Below are positions 8,190 to 17,090 of a stretch of DNA of 64,000 bases, piece after piece. Numbering within the stretch: position 1 is the first letter of the stretch; every line of letters starts with the position of its first letter. Made by a program: the position numbers and the translations under genes. The notes under the pieces were generated by a model. The model was not told where the DNA came from. It made no database searches and saw only the letters and a list, made by a program, of their open reading frames with translations. Location: the NCBI GenBank assembly GCA_024276495.1, contig JAJRXC010000091.1:17618-81617 (forward strand). The letters are read 5' to 3'. This stretch comes from Actinomycetes bacterium. GTDB lineage: Bacteria; Actinomycetota; Acidimicrobiia; Acidimicrobiales; Aldehydirespiratoraceae.

Positions 8190-9220
8190 GCCTCGTCGAC
8201 GCCGTCGCCGCGATCATGTTCGTGGGCGTGTTGCTCTACGCGATCTTCGCCGGCGCCGATTTCGGGAGCGGTGTGTGGGATCTCGCGGCGGGAAGCGCGG
8301 CCAAGGGTGGCCGTCTCCGGCGCCTCATCGACCACGCGATCGGACCGGTCTGGGAAGCGAATCACGTCTGGCTGATCTTCGTTCTCGTCTTCTTGTGGAC
8401 CGGATTCCCCGACGCGTTCGCCCAACTGATGCGCACCCTCGCGATCCCGTTCTGGTTCGCAGGGCTCGGCATCGTCCTACGAGGGAGCGGCTTCGCCTTC
8501 CGCAAACTGTCGCCGTCCCTACGATGGGCCCGGATCGCCGGGGTGATCTTCGCCGGGTCGTCGCTGATCACACCGTTCTTCCTCGGAGCGATCGTCGGCG
8601 CCGTGGCCTCGGGCCGGGTGCCTGCAGAGGGCCGCGGCGAGCTCTGGTCGTCGTGGCTGAACCCGACATCGATCCTCGGCGGCGTCCTCGCGGTGCTCAC
8701 CTGCACCTTCCTGGCCGGGGTGTTCCTCGCGGCCGACGCCGAAGGCCTCGGTGCGACTGATCTCGCCGACTGGATCCGGGGCCGGGCCATCGTCGTCGGC
8801 GGCATCACCGGCACCGTTGCCCTGATCGGCATCGTCCCCCTGTCGGTCGACGCCGACACCCTCTTCGATCGGCTCGCCGGTCGCGGGTCGGTGTTCGTGG
8901 TCGCGTCGGGGCTCGCCGGGGCAACGACCCTCGTGTTGTTGCGGTCGGGCCGACTCCGAGCGGCGCGGCTGAGCGCGATCGGGGCGGTCGGCAGTGTCAT
9001 CGCCGGATGGGGGGTAGCGCAGCATCCCTGGATACTCGTAGACGAGTTGCGTCTCGACGATGCGCCGGCACCGGCCGCGACGCTGTGGGGCCTGATCGTG
9101 GCGTTCGCGCTGGCAGTGGTGCTGGTGGTCCCCTCCCTCACCTATCTCTTCGTGTTGGCCGACCGGAACCGAGTGGGGACGGAGGCGGCGCCGGAGCCCG
9201 CGCCGCCCGGCGGAAGCTGA
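8186..9220 (+). CDS. cydB: Cytochrome bd ubiquinol oxidase subunit II
   Basis: 344 residues, the normal length, with eight or nine hydrophobic helices. The start IMFVGVLLYAIFAGADFGSG then VWDLAAG, and PVWEANHVWLIFVLVFLWTG then FPDAFAQLM, are diagnostic CydB blocks. It starts with a GTG that overlaps the cydA stop by GTGA, so the two subunits are translationally coupled and made in equal amounts. The complex sits in the cytoplasmic membrane and supports respiration at low oxygen or under nitrosative stress. Confidence 0.96.
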   Translation: MSLVDAVAAIMFVGVLLYAIFAGADFGSGVWDLAAGSAAKGGRLRRLIDHAIGPVWEANHVWLIFVLVFLWTGFPDAFAQLMRTLAIPFWFAGLGIVLRGSGFAFRKLSPSLRWARIAGVIFAGSSLITPFFLGAIVGAVASGRVPAEGRGELWSSWLNPTSILGGVLAVLTCTFLAGVFLAADAEGLGATDLADWIRGRAIVVGGITGTVALIGIVPLSVDADTLFDRLAGRGSVFVVASGLAGATTLVLLRSGRLRAARLSAIGAVGSVIAGWGVAQHPWILVDELRLDDAPAPAATLWGLIVAFALAVVLVVPSLTYLFVLADRNRVGTEAAPEPAPPGGS

Positions 9221-9302
9221 CGGACCGGCGACGAGATCCGGTTCCGGCGCGGTCCGGGTCACCCGATGGGCGCGACGGAGCCGGCCATGCTGAACTTCGC
9301 GG

Positions 9303-11318
9303 ATGTCCTCGCGTCGTACGCTGCCCGTTCTCGTCTCGATCACCCTGGTCGCCGCGGCCTGTTCCGGTGGAGGCTCGCCCTCCGAAGCGGGTGACGCCAC
9401 GACGACGTCTGCGCCGGCCGTGGTCTCGTCGACGACACCGCCCACCACCGCGACCGCGCCACCCGAGCTGGTGCCGTCCGGTTCCTGTGATCGGGCCGAT
9501 CCGGCCGCGTGTCTGCTGCCATGGCCGAACGACCGCTTCACCCGGTCCGACGCCACGACCGAGACCGGGTTGCGCATCGACTTCCCCGTCGACGGCACCC
9601 CGACCAACGCGGCCGGTATCCCGATCGGCGTCGACGAATGGAATCGAAACGACGGATTCAGCCCGGCGGCGATGCCGATGACGGTGATCCCCGGCCTCGA
9701 CCCCGATGCGTCGGCGCTGGCCCCGGTCACCGACATCGGCGCGTCGTTGACCGACGACTCCTCGCTGCTCCTGATCGACACGACGACCGGCGAGAGGGTC
9801 CCGGCCTGGGCCGAGCTCGACTCGTCGGGCACCGACCCCGACAACACGGCGCTGATGATCGTTCCCGCCGCGGCCCTCGCCGAAGGCCACGAGTTCCTGG
9901 TCGCCCTGCGCGACCTGGTCGACACCGACGGTGTGCCGATCGCCGCCAATCCGGTTTATCTCGAGCGCATGGCCGCGCCCGCGGATCAACACGACGCCAC
10001 CACCCGCGACGCGCTCCTCGCGGCCGGTCTCGATCCGGCGGCGATGACGATCGCCTGGACGTTCACGGTGGCCAGCGGCGAGTCGATCTCCGGTCGACTC
10101 CGGGCCATGTGGGCCGAGACCCGGGCCGAGATCGGAGACGGCGCGCCGGCGTTCACGGTCGAGCAGGTCGAGACGGGAGACCTCGCGAACATCGTCTCGG
10201 GCAGTTTCGAGATGCCCAACTACCTGACGGGTGACGGCTCGACCGGCAACGTGTTCAACAACGACGGGGATCCCGACGGGATCCCGACCCGCAACGGGAC
10301 CATGACGACGGAGTTCGTCTGCACTGTTCCGACACAGGCGAGCGGTGACGACCCGGCCCCGTTCGTGCTGTACGGCTACGGCCTCCTCGGTAGCCGAACC
10401 CAGGTGCTCGGGCTCGGCGCGGCCGCTGCCGCCGTGGGAATCGGCTTCTGTGCGATCGACTTCCTCGGAATGAGCACCGCCGACGTGCCCACCGTGATCG
10501 GGGCCCTTCAGGAACTGACCCTGTTTCGGAGCCAGCCCGACCGAATGCAGCAGGGTCACCTCGCCTGGTTGCTCATGGGTCGTCTCCTGGCCGGCGAGGA
10601 CGGCTTCGTCACGGACGCCGCGTTCCAGGACCCGGCCGGCGCCGGGATCGTCGCTCGCGACCGGCTGTCCTTCCTCGGGGCCAGCCAGGGTGGAATCCTC
10701 GGCGGCGCGTCGTCGGCGTTGACCAGCGACTGGACGCAGGTGATCCTCGCGGTGCCCGGCCTCGGCTACAACCTGTTGCTGCCCCGCAGCATCGACTTCG
10801 ACGACTTCTCGCCGCTGTTCACGGAGAGCTATCCCGATCCGCTCGATCAGGCCCTCGTCCGGGAGCTGATGCAGATGTTGTGGGACAGGGGAGAGAACGC
10901 GGGCTGGGCCCAGCACCTCACGACCGATCCCTATGACGGCGCCTCGGCGAAGAACGTGTTGATCCTCGCCGCGTTCGGGGATCACCAGGTCGCCAACGTG
11001 AGTACCGACAAGCTCGCCCGCACGCTCGGAATCCCGATCCTCGCGCCGGGTCTGGCCGACGGCCGTTCGACCGACGTGGTGCCGTTCTACGGCCTCGACG
11101 AGATTCCGAACACCCCCTACAACGGTTCGGGCTACATCGTGTGGGACTTCGGCACGCCGGCGCCCCCGACCGCGAACACGCCACCGCGCGCCGGTGAGGA
11201 CCCTCACGGGAAGTTGGCCGATGTGCCCGATGCGCTCCGGATCGTGGCCGCGTTCATCGAACCCGACGGCCCGGTGATCGACGTGTGCGACGGCGGCCCG
11301 TGCCAAACCCTCGAGTGA
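9303..11318 (+). CDS. Lipoprotein with alpha/beta-hydrolase-like nucleophile elbow (copy 1)
   Basis: 671 residues. The N-terminus (SRRTLPVLVSITLVAAAC, Cys20) is a lipoprotein signal followed by a Thr/Ser-rich linker, so the protein is probably anchored outside the membrane. FLGASQGGILGG places Ser461 in a G-x-S-x-G nucleophile elbow. A histidine in GEDPHGK near the C-terminus is a possible catalytic base. The protein ends in VIDVCDGGPC, a likely disulfide. A clear paralogue with the same block order is at 14880-17030. I do not recognise a named family or substrate; a secreted esterase or depolymerase is plausible. Confidence 0.75.
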   Translation: MSSRRTLPVLVSITLVAAACSGGGSPSEAGDATTTSAPAVVSSTTPPTTATAPPELVPSGSCDRADPAACLLPWPNDRFTRSDATTETGLRIDFPVDGTPTNAAGIPIGVDEWNRNDGFSPAAMPMTVIPGLDPDASALAPVTDIGASLTDDSSLLLIDTTTGERVPAWAELDSSGTDPDNTALMIVPAAALAEGHEFLVALRDLVDTDGVPIAANPVYLERMAAPADQHDATTRDALLAAGLDPAAMTIAWTFTVASGESISGRLRAMWAETRAEIGDGAPAFTVEQVETGDLANIVSGSFEMPNYLTGDGSTGNVFNNDGDPDGIPTRNGTMTTEFVCTVPTQASGDDPAPFVLYGYGLLGSRTQVLGLGAAAAAVGIGFCAIDFLGMSTADVPTVIGALQELTLFRSQPDRMQQGHLAWLLMGRLLAGEDGFVTDAAFQDPAGAGIVARDRLSFLGASQGGILGGASSALTSDWTQVILAVPGLGYNLLLPRSIDFDDFSPLFTESYPDPLDQALVRELMQMLWDRGENAGWAQHLTTDPYDGASAKNVLILAAFGDHQVANVSTDKLARTLGIPILAPGLADGRSTDVVPFYGLDEIPNTPYNGSGYIVWDFGTPAPPTANTPPRAGEDPHGKLADVPDALRIVAAFIEPDGPVIDVCDGGPCQTLE

Positions 11319-11405
11319 GTCGCCACCCGGCTCCGGCCGGGCCGGGCCGAACCTCGCGACTTTCGGTGCCGTCGCGGCGTCGGGTGGGCCGGAAAGGAGT
11401 CGCAG

Positions 11406-11852
11406 GTGGTGACTGGCGAGGGAGAGATCGTCGTGCGGGTGGTGGCCGCGTGGTGGCGGGCGACCTTCGTTCATCTCGACGGCACCCGGCGGGTGATCGA
11501 GGGCGAGACACTCGATGTGGAGATTCCCCATGTCGCGGCGAACGGGCTGCGCCGTCGCGCCGGGCTCGACACCAGCTGGCGGCTCCACCTCGTCGAGCTC
11601 CGCCGGAAGGAGTTCCAGGAGTTCCGGGCACCGGTTCCCGACCATGTGCTCCACGGCGACCTGGCCGTCGCCGACGTGTGGGTCGACGAGACCTATCGAG
11701 GCTCGATCTACGGCGGCTCGGGCGACGGGTGGAACGCGTATCTCTCGTTCAAGGCCGAGGTCCGGGCCCCGTTCGAGGAGGGCTTCTACGCCACCCGAGC
11801 CGACGCCGCGGCGGCGGTCGCCGCCGGATTGGTCAACGGGCGGCGATCCTGA
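11406..11852 (+). CDS. Hypothetical protein, 148 aa
   Basis: Not recognised. It starts at a GTG with AAAGGAG about six bases upstream. Composition is mixed alpha/beta with several aromatic residues (AAWWRATFVHLDG, WNAYLSFKAEVRAPFEEGFY) and no membrane segment or signal peptide. FATRADAAAAVAAGLV-like helical sequence closes it. It lies 87 bp after the lipoprotein hydrolase on the same strand and 10 bp from the tail of the convergent LLM oxidoreductase. Good codon structure and the ribosome-binding site support it as a real gene. Confidence 0.6.
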   Translation: MVTGEGEIVVRVVAAWWRATFVHLDGTRRVIEGETLDVEIPHVAANGLRRRAGLDTSWRLHLVELRRKEFQEFRAPVPDHVLHGDLAVADVWVDETYRGSIYGGSGDGWNAYLSFKAEVRAPFEEGFYATRADAAAAVAAGLVNGRRS

Positions 11853-11862
11853 GGGGGCCCGC

Positions 11863-12834
11863 TCAGGAGTTGGCCCGTCGAACCTCCGGGATGACCTGTT
11901 CGGCGAGGAGGCGGAGCGTCTCGGTGTCGGGATAGTCGCTGCACCAGGGATAGAACGCCGTGCAGCCGAGATCGATGTAGGTCTGCATCCGCGCCGCGAC
12001 CTGCTCGGGGGTGCCCACCAGTTGTGCGGCCTTCCAATCGTCGAGGGAACGTTCGAGGAACGAACGGTTCCCTTCGGCGTCGATCTCCGCTTCGGTCTCG
12101 CGGATGTGGATCTCGCCGGATCTCGTCTTTTGGATCTCGTCGTAGTCGCGACCGACCACCCGGCAGTGCTCCTTGAGCACCTCGGCCTTGTGGGCGAACG
12201 CTTCCGGCGTGCCATCGAAGTTGGACGCGTCGCCGTGTTTCGCGACGACCCGCAGCGTGAGCTGCTCCCCGCCGCCGCCGATCAGGACCTGCGGTCGTGG
12301 TTGTTGCAGCGGCTTGGGATCGCACTCCGCTCCCTCGAGGCGGTAGTGGCGTCCCTCGTAGGAGAACTTCGGTTCCTTCCACATGCCCGTGACGATCTCG
12401 ATCGCCTCCTCCATCATCTGGATCCGGGCCGCCGGCCGGGCGAACTCGTAGCCGTAGCCGGTGAACTCGTGCTCGTACCATCCCGCGCCGACGCCCCAGA
12501 TGAGGCGGCCACCGGAGATCACATCGAGGTTGGCGGTGATCTTCGCGGTCAGCCCCGGCTCCCGGTAGGGGGTGCAGGTGACCATCTGGCCGAGCATGAC
12601 CTTGCTGGTGACCTGGCTGATCGCGGCCAGTGTCGTCCAGGCCTCGAAGACGGTCTCCTGCGCCGGTCGGGGAACGTTGTGGAAGTGGTCGTAGACCCAG
12701 ATCGAGTCGAGGCCCAGATCCTCGGCGAGCCGGGCGATCTCGATCGTCTTGGCCCACTTGTCCCGGGGATCGGCGATGTCGGCCAACTCCATCTTCCAGC
12801 CCTGGGGAACGAACACTCCGAAGTCGATCTGCAT
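11863..12834 (-). CDS. LLM class, probably F420-dependent, oxidoreductase
   Basis: 323-residue TIM-barrel of the luciferase-like monooxygenase superfamily. LDSIWVYDHFHNVPRP, SKVMLGQMVTCTPYREPGLT, the NLDVISGGRLIWGVGAGWYE block and PRPQVLIGGGGEQLTLRVVA are the conserved cofactor-binding strands, in order. In actinobacteria such proteins usually use F420 rather than FMN. A CAGACT box ends six bases before the ATG with no ribosome-binding site, so it is probably leaderless. It follows the secernin-like gene by 21 bp on the same strand. Substrate unknown. Confidence 0.88.
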   Translation of the reverse strand: MQIDFGVFVPQGWKMELADIADPRDKWAKTIEIARLAEDLGLDSIWVYDHFHNVPRPAQETVFEAWTTLAAISQVTSKVMLGQMVTCTPYREPGLTAKITANLDVISGGRLIWGVGAGWYEHEFTGYGYEFARPAARIQMMEEAIEIVTGMWKEPKFSYEGRHYRLEGAECDPKPLQQPRPQVLIGGGGEQLTLRVVAKHGDASNFDGTPEAFAHKAEVLKEHCRVVGRDYDEIQKTRSGEIHIRETEAEIDAEGNRSFLERSLDDWKAAQLVGTPEQVAARMQTYIDLGCTAFYPWCSDYPDTETLRLLAEQVIPEVRRANS

Positions 12835-12840
12835 GACCGG

Positions 12841-12846
12841 AGTCTG
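12841..12846 (-). promoter_or_regulatory. -10-like CAGACT, leaderless start of LLM oxidoreductase
   Basis: CAGACT on the minus strand is six bases from the ATG at 12834, inside the 21-bp gap to the upstream gene, giving this gene its own likely start of transcription. Confidence 0.5.
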
Positions 12847-12855
12847 GCACGCGAC

Positions 12856-13932
12856 TCAGGCGAAGGTGGCGGCTTCGCGCCGGTCGATCTCCGCTCGGAT
12901 CGCCGGCAGCGCCGCCGGATCGGCCTCGACCCGATCGCGGCGGGCGGCGGCCTCGTGCCAGCCGGTCACGTCGGCGAGGTGGGCGGGCACGTCGGGCATG
13001 TCGACGGCGACGTACTCGCCGACGCAGGGCGATCCGATGCACACCCATGCCCGGACCGGTTCGCCGTCCTCGGCGGGGAGCCAGGCAACCATCGACGCGG
13101 TCGTCGTGGAAACCCGTTCACCGTGCATGCAGACGGTGATCCCGGAGCGGTCCTCGCCCGGTTCGGTCGGAGGGGGGATCGGGCGGTCGCCTGATCCCGG
13201 CGCGCCCCACGGCCCGGTGCCGTGGTCGCGCAGCGTGGCGATCGCCGCCCGGGGATCGAGCGCGTCGGCCGTGGCGACACAGGCCCGGGTGGCGCTCAGA
13301 CGGTGATCGGCGCCGCGGACGTCGATGTGTTGATCGTGCCAATCGAGGGTGGACCACGACTCGTCGATCCCCGCCGAGCCACGAGTCCAGCTGGTTCCGA
13401 GGCTGTAGCGGTTGGATATCGACGTGCCGACTTCGATGGGGGCGGCCACCCACTCGCGTCCGTAGGTCTCGACGACCCATCCGCCGTGGGCATCCGCGAT
13501 CAGAAACGAGGAGTCGTAGGGGTCGGTCGCGTCGGGACGACCCGAACCACCCTGGCCGTGCCGCTCGAGGAGCGTCGTGACGACCGCCAGCGCCTCCTCG
13601 GCGCTCCCGCCCCGTTCGAGGCCGAGGCGGACGAGGTCCATGCCGATCAGCGCGGGCGGGCCATCGAGGTCACGGTCGGCCCAGACCCGTTCGTTTCCGA
13701 TGGCGACCCCACACTCGTTGACGCCGTGTTCCGCGCCCCAGAGCCAGGTCGGTTGCGACAGCAGCACTCCGTGGGTCGCGGCATCCTCGATCCGCAGGTA
13801 CTGCGTGTGCAGCTCGGGACCGGCCGGGCGCGGTGGATGCCAGCGAACGACCTGCACCTCGTCGCGGGGCCGGTCGCTGTTCTTGGCGAAGAGGGTCCCG
13901 GTCGGGCCGGTCCGCGCGAATGTGTCGCACAT
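12856..13932 (-). CDS. Secernin-like C69 family hydrolase
   Basis: 358 residues. It begins MCDTFARTGPTGTLFAKNSD then RPRDEVQ, the hallmark of secernins: after removal of Met1, Cys2 would be the N-terminal nucleophile, followed by the conserved KNSDRP. NECGVAIGNERVWA and SFLIADAHGGWVVETYGREW continue the Ntn-hydrolase fold. These proteins are related to dipeptidase A, but most have no known substrate. It starts 3 bp after the stop of the dehydrogenase at 13936-14778 and is therefore probably co-transcribed with it. Confidence 0.85.
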   Translation of the reverse strand: MCDTFARTGPTGTLFAKNSDRPRDEVQVVRWHPPRPAGPELHTQYLRIEDAATHGVLLSQPTWLWGAEHGVNECGVAIGNERVWADRDLDGPPALIGMDLVRLGLERGGSAEEALAVVTTLLERHGQGGSGRPDATDPYDSSFLIADAHGGWVVETYGREWVAAPIEVGTSISNRYSLGTSWTRGSAGIDESWSTLDWHDQHIDVRGADHRLSATRACVATADALDPRAAIATLRDHGTGPWGAPGSGDRPIPPPTEPGEDRSGITVCMHGERVSTTTASMVAWLPAEDGEPVRAWVCIGSPCVGEYVAVDMPDVPAHLADVTGWHEAAARRDRVEADPAALPAIRAEIDRREAATFA

Positions 13933-13935
13933 GGT

Positions 13936-14778
13936 TCAATCGACCCCGACGGCCAAGAGGGCCATGACCTCGGCGAGATCGACCGACTCCCGATCGCGGA
14001 GCGCGCCGAGCTCGGCGTAGATCTCGGCGGCTGCCCGGTGGAAGCCGCCGGGCAGACCGGCGTCGGTGAACGTCGTGGAGATCTCGTTCATCTCGCCGAC
14101 GAAACGCCACGCCTTGGGCACGGCCCCGTCGACGGCGCCGAGCAGCCGGGCGGGAAGATCCGGGGTGAGATGGGCCCACGCGTGGGCGAGGTCGTCGGTG
14201 ACTCCCTCGATCTCCGCCAGCGCCCGGATCGCGAGAAGAAGGGCACTGGTGCCCTTGGTCCAGGCGGCGAACGCCATCTTCACCGCGGACGCGGCGCCCG
14301 CCGGGCCGTCGACGAGATGGGTGGCGAGCGGCGAGCCGTCGAACCAGGACGCGACGTCGAAGCAGTCCGAGGTCGGCCCGGAGAGGTAGAGCACGGTGCG
14401 CGCTCGATGCCGGGCCGGCGGCCCGACGATGCCGCCGTCGACGAAGGTGGCACCGCCGGCGGTGACGATCTCGGAGATCGTGCGGGCCGTCGACGGGGAG
14501 ACGGCGTTGGCGTCGAGGTAACGGCCGTCGAACCTCCGGGAGGCGACCTCGCGTGCGACCGCGGTCGCCGCCGCCGGCGGACAGATCGAGATGAGGTTGT
14601 CGGAGCCGGCGAGCAGCGCGTCGAGCGAACCGACATCGACGAGACCGTCGGCGTTCGCCCGGGTTCTCGTCGCGTCGCTGCGGTCGACCGACGCCCAACC
14701 GACATCGTGACCGTTTCCCACCAGGGCCGCACCCAGTGATGATCCCATGGCTCCCGGATGGACGATCCCGACTCGCAT
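13936..14778 (-). CDS. NAD(P)-dependent dehydrogenase with DUF1932-like C-terminus
   Basis: 280 residues from MRVGIVHPGAMGSSLGAALV, a Rossmann G-x-x-G-x-x-G loop. The order is that of the 6-phosphogluconate/3-hydroxyisobutyrate dehydrogenase superfamily, including YLDANAVSPSTARTIS and FVDGGIVGPP. GPAGAASAVKMAFAAWTKGT contains the Lys of the helical catalytic region, and the C-terminal half resembles DUF1932. I chose the ATG at 14778 because an AAGACT box ends six bases upstream; a longer in-frame reading has no domain support. First gene of a probable operon with the secernin-like hydrolase. Confidence 0.82.
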   Translation of the reverse strand: MRVGIVHPGAMGSSLGAALVGNGHDVGWASVDRSDATRTRANADGLVDVGSLDALLAGSDNLISICPPAAATAVAREVASRRFDGRYLDANAVSPSTARTISEIVTAGGATFVDGGIVGPPARHRARTVLYLSGPTSDCFDVASWFDGSPLATHLVDGPAGAASAVKMAFAAWTKGTSALLLAIRALAEIEGVTDDLAHAWAHLTPDLPARLLGAVDGAVPKAWRFVGEMNEISTTFTDAGLPGGFHRAAAEIYAELGALRDRESVDLAEVMALLAVGVD

Positions 14779-14784
14779 CGTCGC

Positions 14785-14790
14785 AGTCTT
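14785..14790 (-). promoter_or_regulatory. -10-like AAGACT, leaderless start of dehydrogenase
   Basis: AAGACT on the minus strand ends six bases before the ATG at 14778. A 7-bp inverted repeat lies immediately upstream of it. Confidence 0.5.
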
Positions 14791-14792
14791 GC

Positions 14793-14811
14793 ACCGTGGC
14801 CTTCCCACGGT
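14793..14811. promoter_or_regulatory. Inverted repeat next to -10 box, possible operator
   Basis: ACCGTGG-CCTTC-CCACGGT is a perfect 7-bp inverted repeat, 2 bp upstream of the AAGACT box for the minus-strand dehydrogenase and about 70 bp upstream of the divergent lipoprotein. Position suits an operator covering the -10/-35 spacer. Confidence 0.3.
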
Positions 14812-14879
14812 CTGATCGGTCGGTGGGCGGGACCGTCGGAATCGGCGTCGGGCCCGCGTTCGCGCGAAGATCCGACGCC

Positions 14880-17030
14880 ATGACGTCGAATCCCGCAGCC
14901 CCCGACACCAAGCTCCTGAACCGCACCCGGATCCGCGTCGCAGCGTTCCTCGCCGTGTGGGCGCTCGTCGTGGCTGCGTGTTCGAGCGATGGCGACTCGG
15001 CTTCCGAGACTGAACCCGATGAGCCGGAGACGAGCGCGCAGCCCGAGGAGGCGACCCCGGCGGTCGAGCCCGACGCCACCGACGCCGTTTCCGACGACGA
15101 GCCCGAGCCCGACGAGCCCGACTTCGCCGGAACCCTCGAGGTGGTGCTCGACGACGACGTCACCTGTGAGCTGTTGGGCGACGAGTGCCTCCTGCCGTTG
15201 CCCAGCGACGCCCTCACCGTGGACGACCCGACCACCGCGACTGGTCGGCGGGTGGCGCTCCCGGCCGCGGCGCTGCCGGCGAACTCGGCCGGCGTGGCCC
15301 TCGACGTCAGCCGACAGAACCGGGCCGACGGGTTCTCGCCCGGTAGCGCCGCCCTCGCGCTCATTCCCGGGGTCGACCCCGCCGGATCGGCGTTGCCGCC
15401 GATCACCGACATCGCCCGGTCGCTGGCCGCGGACTCGGGGAGCGTGATCGTCGACGCAACCACCGGGGAGCGGTGGCCCCACTGGGCCGAGCTCGACGCC
15501 AACGCCACCGACCCGCAGCGTCAGGGTCTCTTCCTGCGACCGGCACAGAACTACCCGAACGGGCATCGGATCGTGATCGGGCTGCGAAACCTCGTCGACG
15601 AGTCCGGCACGGCGATCCCGCCCACCGACGCGTTCTTGGCGTTGCGGGACCGACTGGAGACCGAGGTGCCCGAGATCGAGGCGCGTCGGCCGGCCATGGA
15701 GCGGGTGTTCGCCGATCTCGAGGCCGCTGGGGTCGCGAGGGAAGACCTGGTGCTGGCCTGGGAGTTCACGGTGATCTCCACCGAGAGTCTGACCGGGCCG
15801 CTCGTCCACATGCGCGACGACGCGTTCGGCATTCTCGGAGACGACGCACCGGCGTTCACCGTCGACTCGGTCACCCGCAACGGCGACGACACGTACACGA
15901 TCATCGAGGGCACCTACGACGTGCCGCTCTACCTGACCGGAGAGGGAGAGCCGGGCAGCTCACTGAACCTGGCCGGCGATCCCGACCTCCCGGAGGTCAA
16001 CGGCACCTTCGCCTCGGTCTACCGCTGCATGATCAGCGACAACACGACCGCCGACGACCCCGGCGGCGGGGTGATCTACGGCCACGGGCTGCTCGGAACC
16101 CGCGGCCAGGTCACGTCGGCCGGTCCGAGGCTTCTCGCCGAGAACTTCAACCAGGTGATCTGCGGCACCGACCTGATCGGAATGGCCGACGAGGACACGC
16201 TCAACGCGATCGAGGTCCTCGGGGAGCTGTCCAGGTTCCCGACCCTCGCCGATCGTCTGCTCCAGGGTCATCTCAACACCTTGTTCCTGGGGCGGTTGAT
16301 GCGCCACCCGGACGGGTTCGTGGCCGACCCGGCCTTTCGGGATGCCGGCGGCGAGGCACTGCTCGACACCGAGCAGCTCGCCTACTACGGCATCAGCCAG
16401 GGCGGGATCATGGGCCCGGTGTCGACCGCGGTCTCCACCGATTGGGACATCGGCGTGTTCGGCGTGCCCGGCGTCAACTACAGCACGTTGCTGAACCGCA
16501 GCGTCGATTTCGAGCTCTACCAGGCGATTCTCGATCCGGCCTATCCCGACAAGCTCGACCAGGCGAAGCTCCTGCTCCTCATCCAGATGCTGTGGGACCG
16601 CGGCGAAGGCAACGGGTACGTCAACTACTACCGCGAGCCGCTCGACGGGCTCGACGAGAAGCAGGGGCTCCTGCACGGGGCGCTCGGGGACTTCCAGGTC
16701 GCCAACGTCGCCTTGGACGTCATGGCCCGGTCGATGGGTGCCGCGGTCGTGTGGCCGGCCGTCGGCGAGACGCGCTCGGCCGACGTGGACCCGTTCTGGG
16801 GCATTCCCCGCATCGAGAGCTATCCGTACGACGGATCGGCCACGGTGATGTGGGACAGCGGCGCGCCGGTCGCGCCGATCGAGAACATCGCCCCCGACGA
16901 GGGCATCGACCCCCACGAGGATCCCCGGCGTCACATCGTCGCCGTCGAACAGATCGACGCGTTCTTGCGAACCGGAACGGTGATCGACGTGTGCGGCGGC
17001 GAACCCTGCATCTCCCCGCCCCGGGGCTGA
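14880..17030 (+). CDS. Lipoprotein with alpha/beta-hydrolase-like nucleophile elbow (copy 2)
   Basis: 716 residues from MTSNPAAPDTK. FLAVWALVVAAC (Cys34) is a lipobox, followed by an unusually acidic linker (repeated EPDEPE-type sequence). The mature part parallels the protein at 9303-11318 block for block: LPLPSDALTVDDPTTATG, GFSPGSAALALIPGVDP, TTGERWPHWAELD, YYGISQGGIMG (Ser506 in the elbow), MLWDRGEGNGYVNYY, and the end VIDVCGGEPC. Upstream in-frame sequence has no signal features, so this start is preferred. Extracytoplasmic anchored hydrolase is the inference; substrate unknown. The acidic linker replaces the Thr/Ser linker of copy 1. Confidence 0.75.
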   Translation: MTSNPAAPDTKLLNRTRIRVAAFLAVWALVVAACSSDGDSASETEPDEPETSAQPEEATPAVEPDATDAVSDDEPEPDEPDFAGTLEVVLDDDVTCELLGDECLLPLPSDALTVDDPTTATGRRVALPAAALPANSAGVALDVSRQNRADGFSPGSAALALIPGVDPAGSALPPITDIARSLAADSGSVIVDATTGERWPHWAELDANATDPQRQGLFLRPAQNYPNGHRIVIGLRNLVDESGTAIPPTDAFLALRDRLETEVPEIEARRPAMERVFADLEAAGVAREDLVLAWEFTVISTESLTGPLVHMRDDAFGILGDDAPAFTVDSVTRNGDDTYTIIEGTYDVPLYLTGEGEPGSSLNLAGDPDLPEVNGTFASVYRCMISDNTTADDPGGGVIYGHGLLGTRGQVTSAGPRLLAENFNQVICGTDLIGMADEDTLNAIEVLGELSRFPTLADRLLQGHLNTLFLGRLMRHPDGFVADPAFRDAGGEALLDTEQLAYYGISQGGIMGPVSTAVSTDWDIGVFGVPGVNYSTLLNRSVDFELYQAILDPAYPDKLDQAKLLLLIQMLWDRGEGNGYVNYYREPLDGLDEKQGLLHGALGDFQVANVALDVMARSMGAAVVWPAVGETRSADVDPFWGIPRIESYPYDGSATVMWDSGAPVAPIENIAPDEGIDPHEDPRRHIVAVEQIDAFLRTGTVIDVCGGEPCISPPRG

Positions 17031-17062
17031 CCGTCCGGCGCTCGACCCGCCGCGTCGCCTGG

Positions 17063-17083
17063 CACGGGGCACACGGCCCCGTG
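17063..17083 (+). terminator. Hairpin before the next gene, possible terminator
   Basis: CACGGGGC-ACACG-GCCCCGTG is a perfect 8-bp stem with a 5-base loop, 33 bp after the lipoprotein stop and 8 bp before the next ATG. No T-run follows, so it could equally be a 5' leader structure. Confidence 0.4.
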
Positions 17084-17090
17084 TGCGAAC

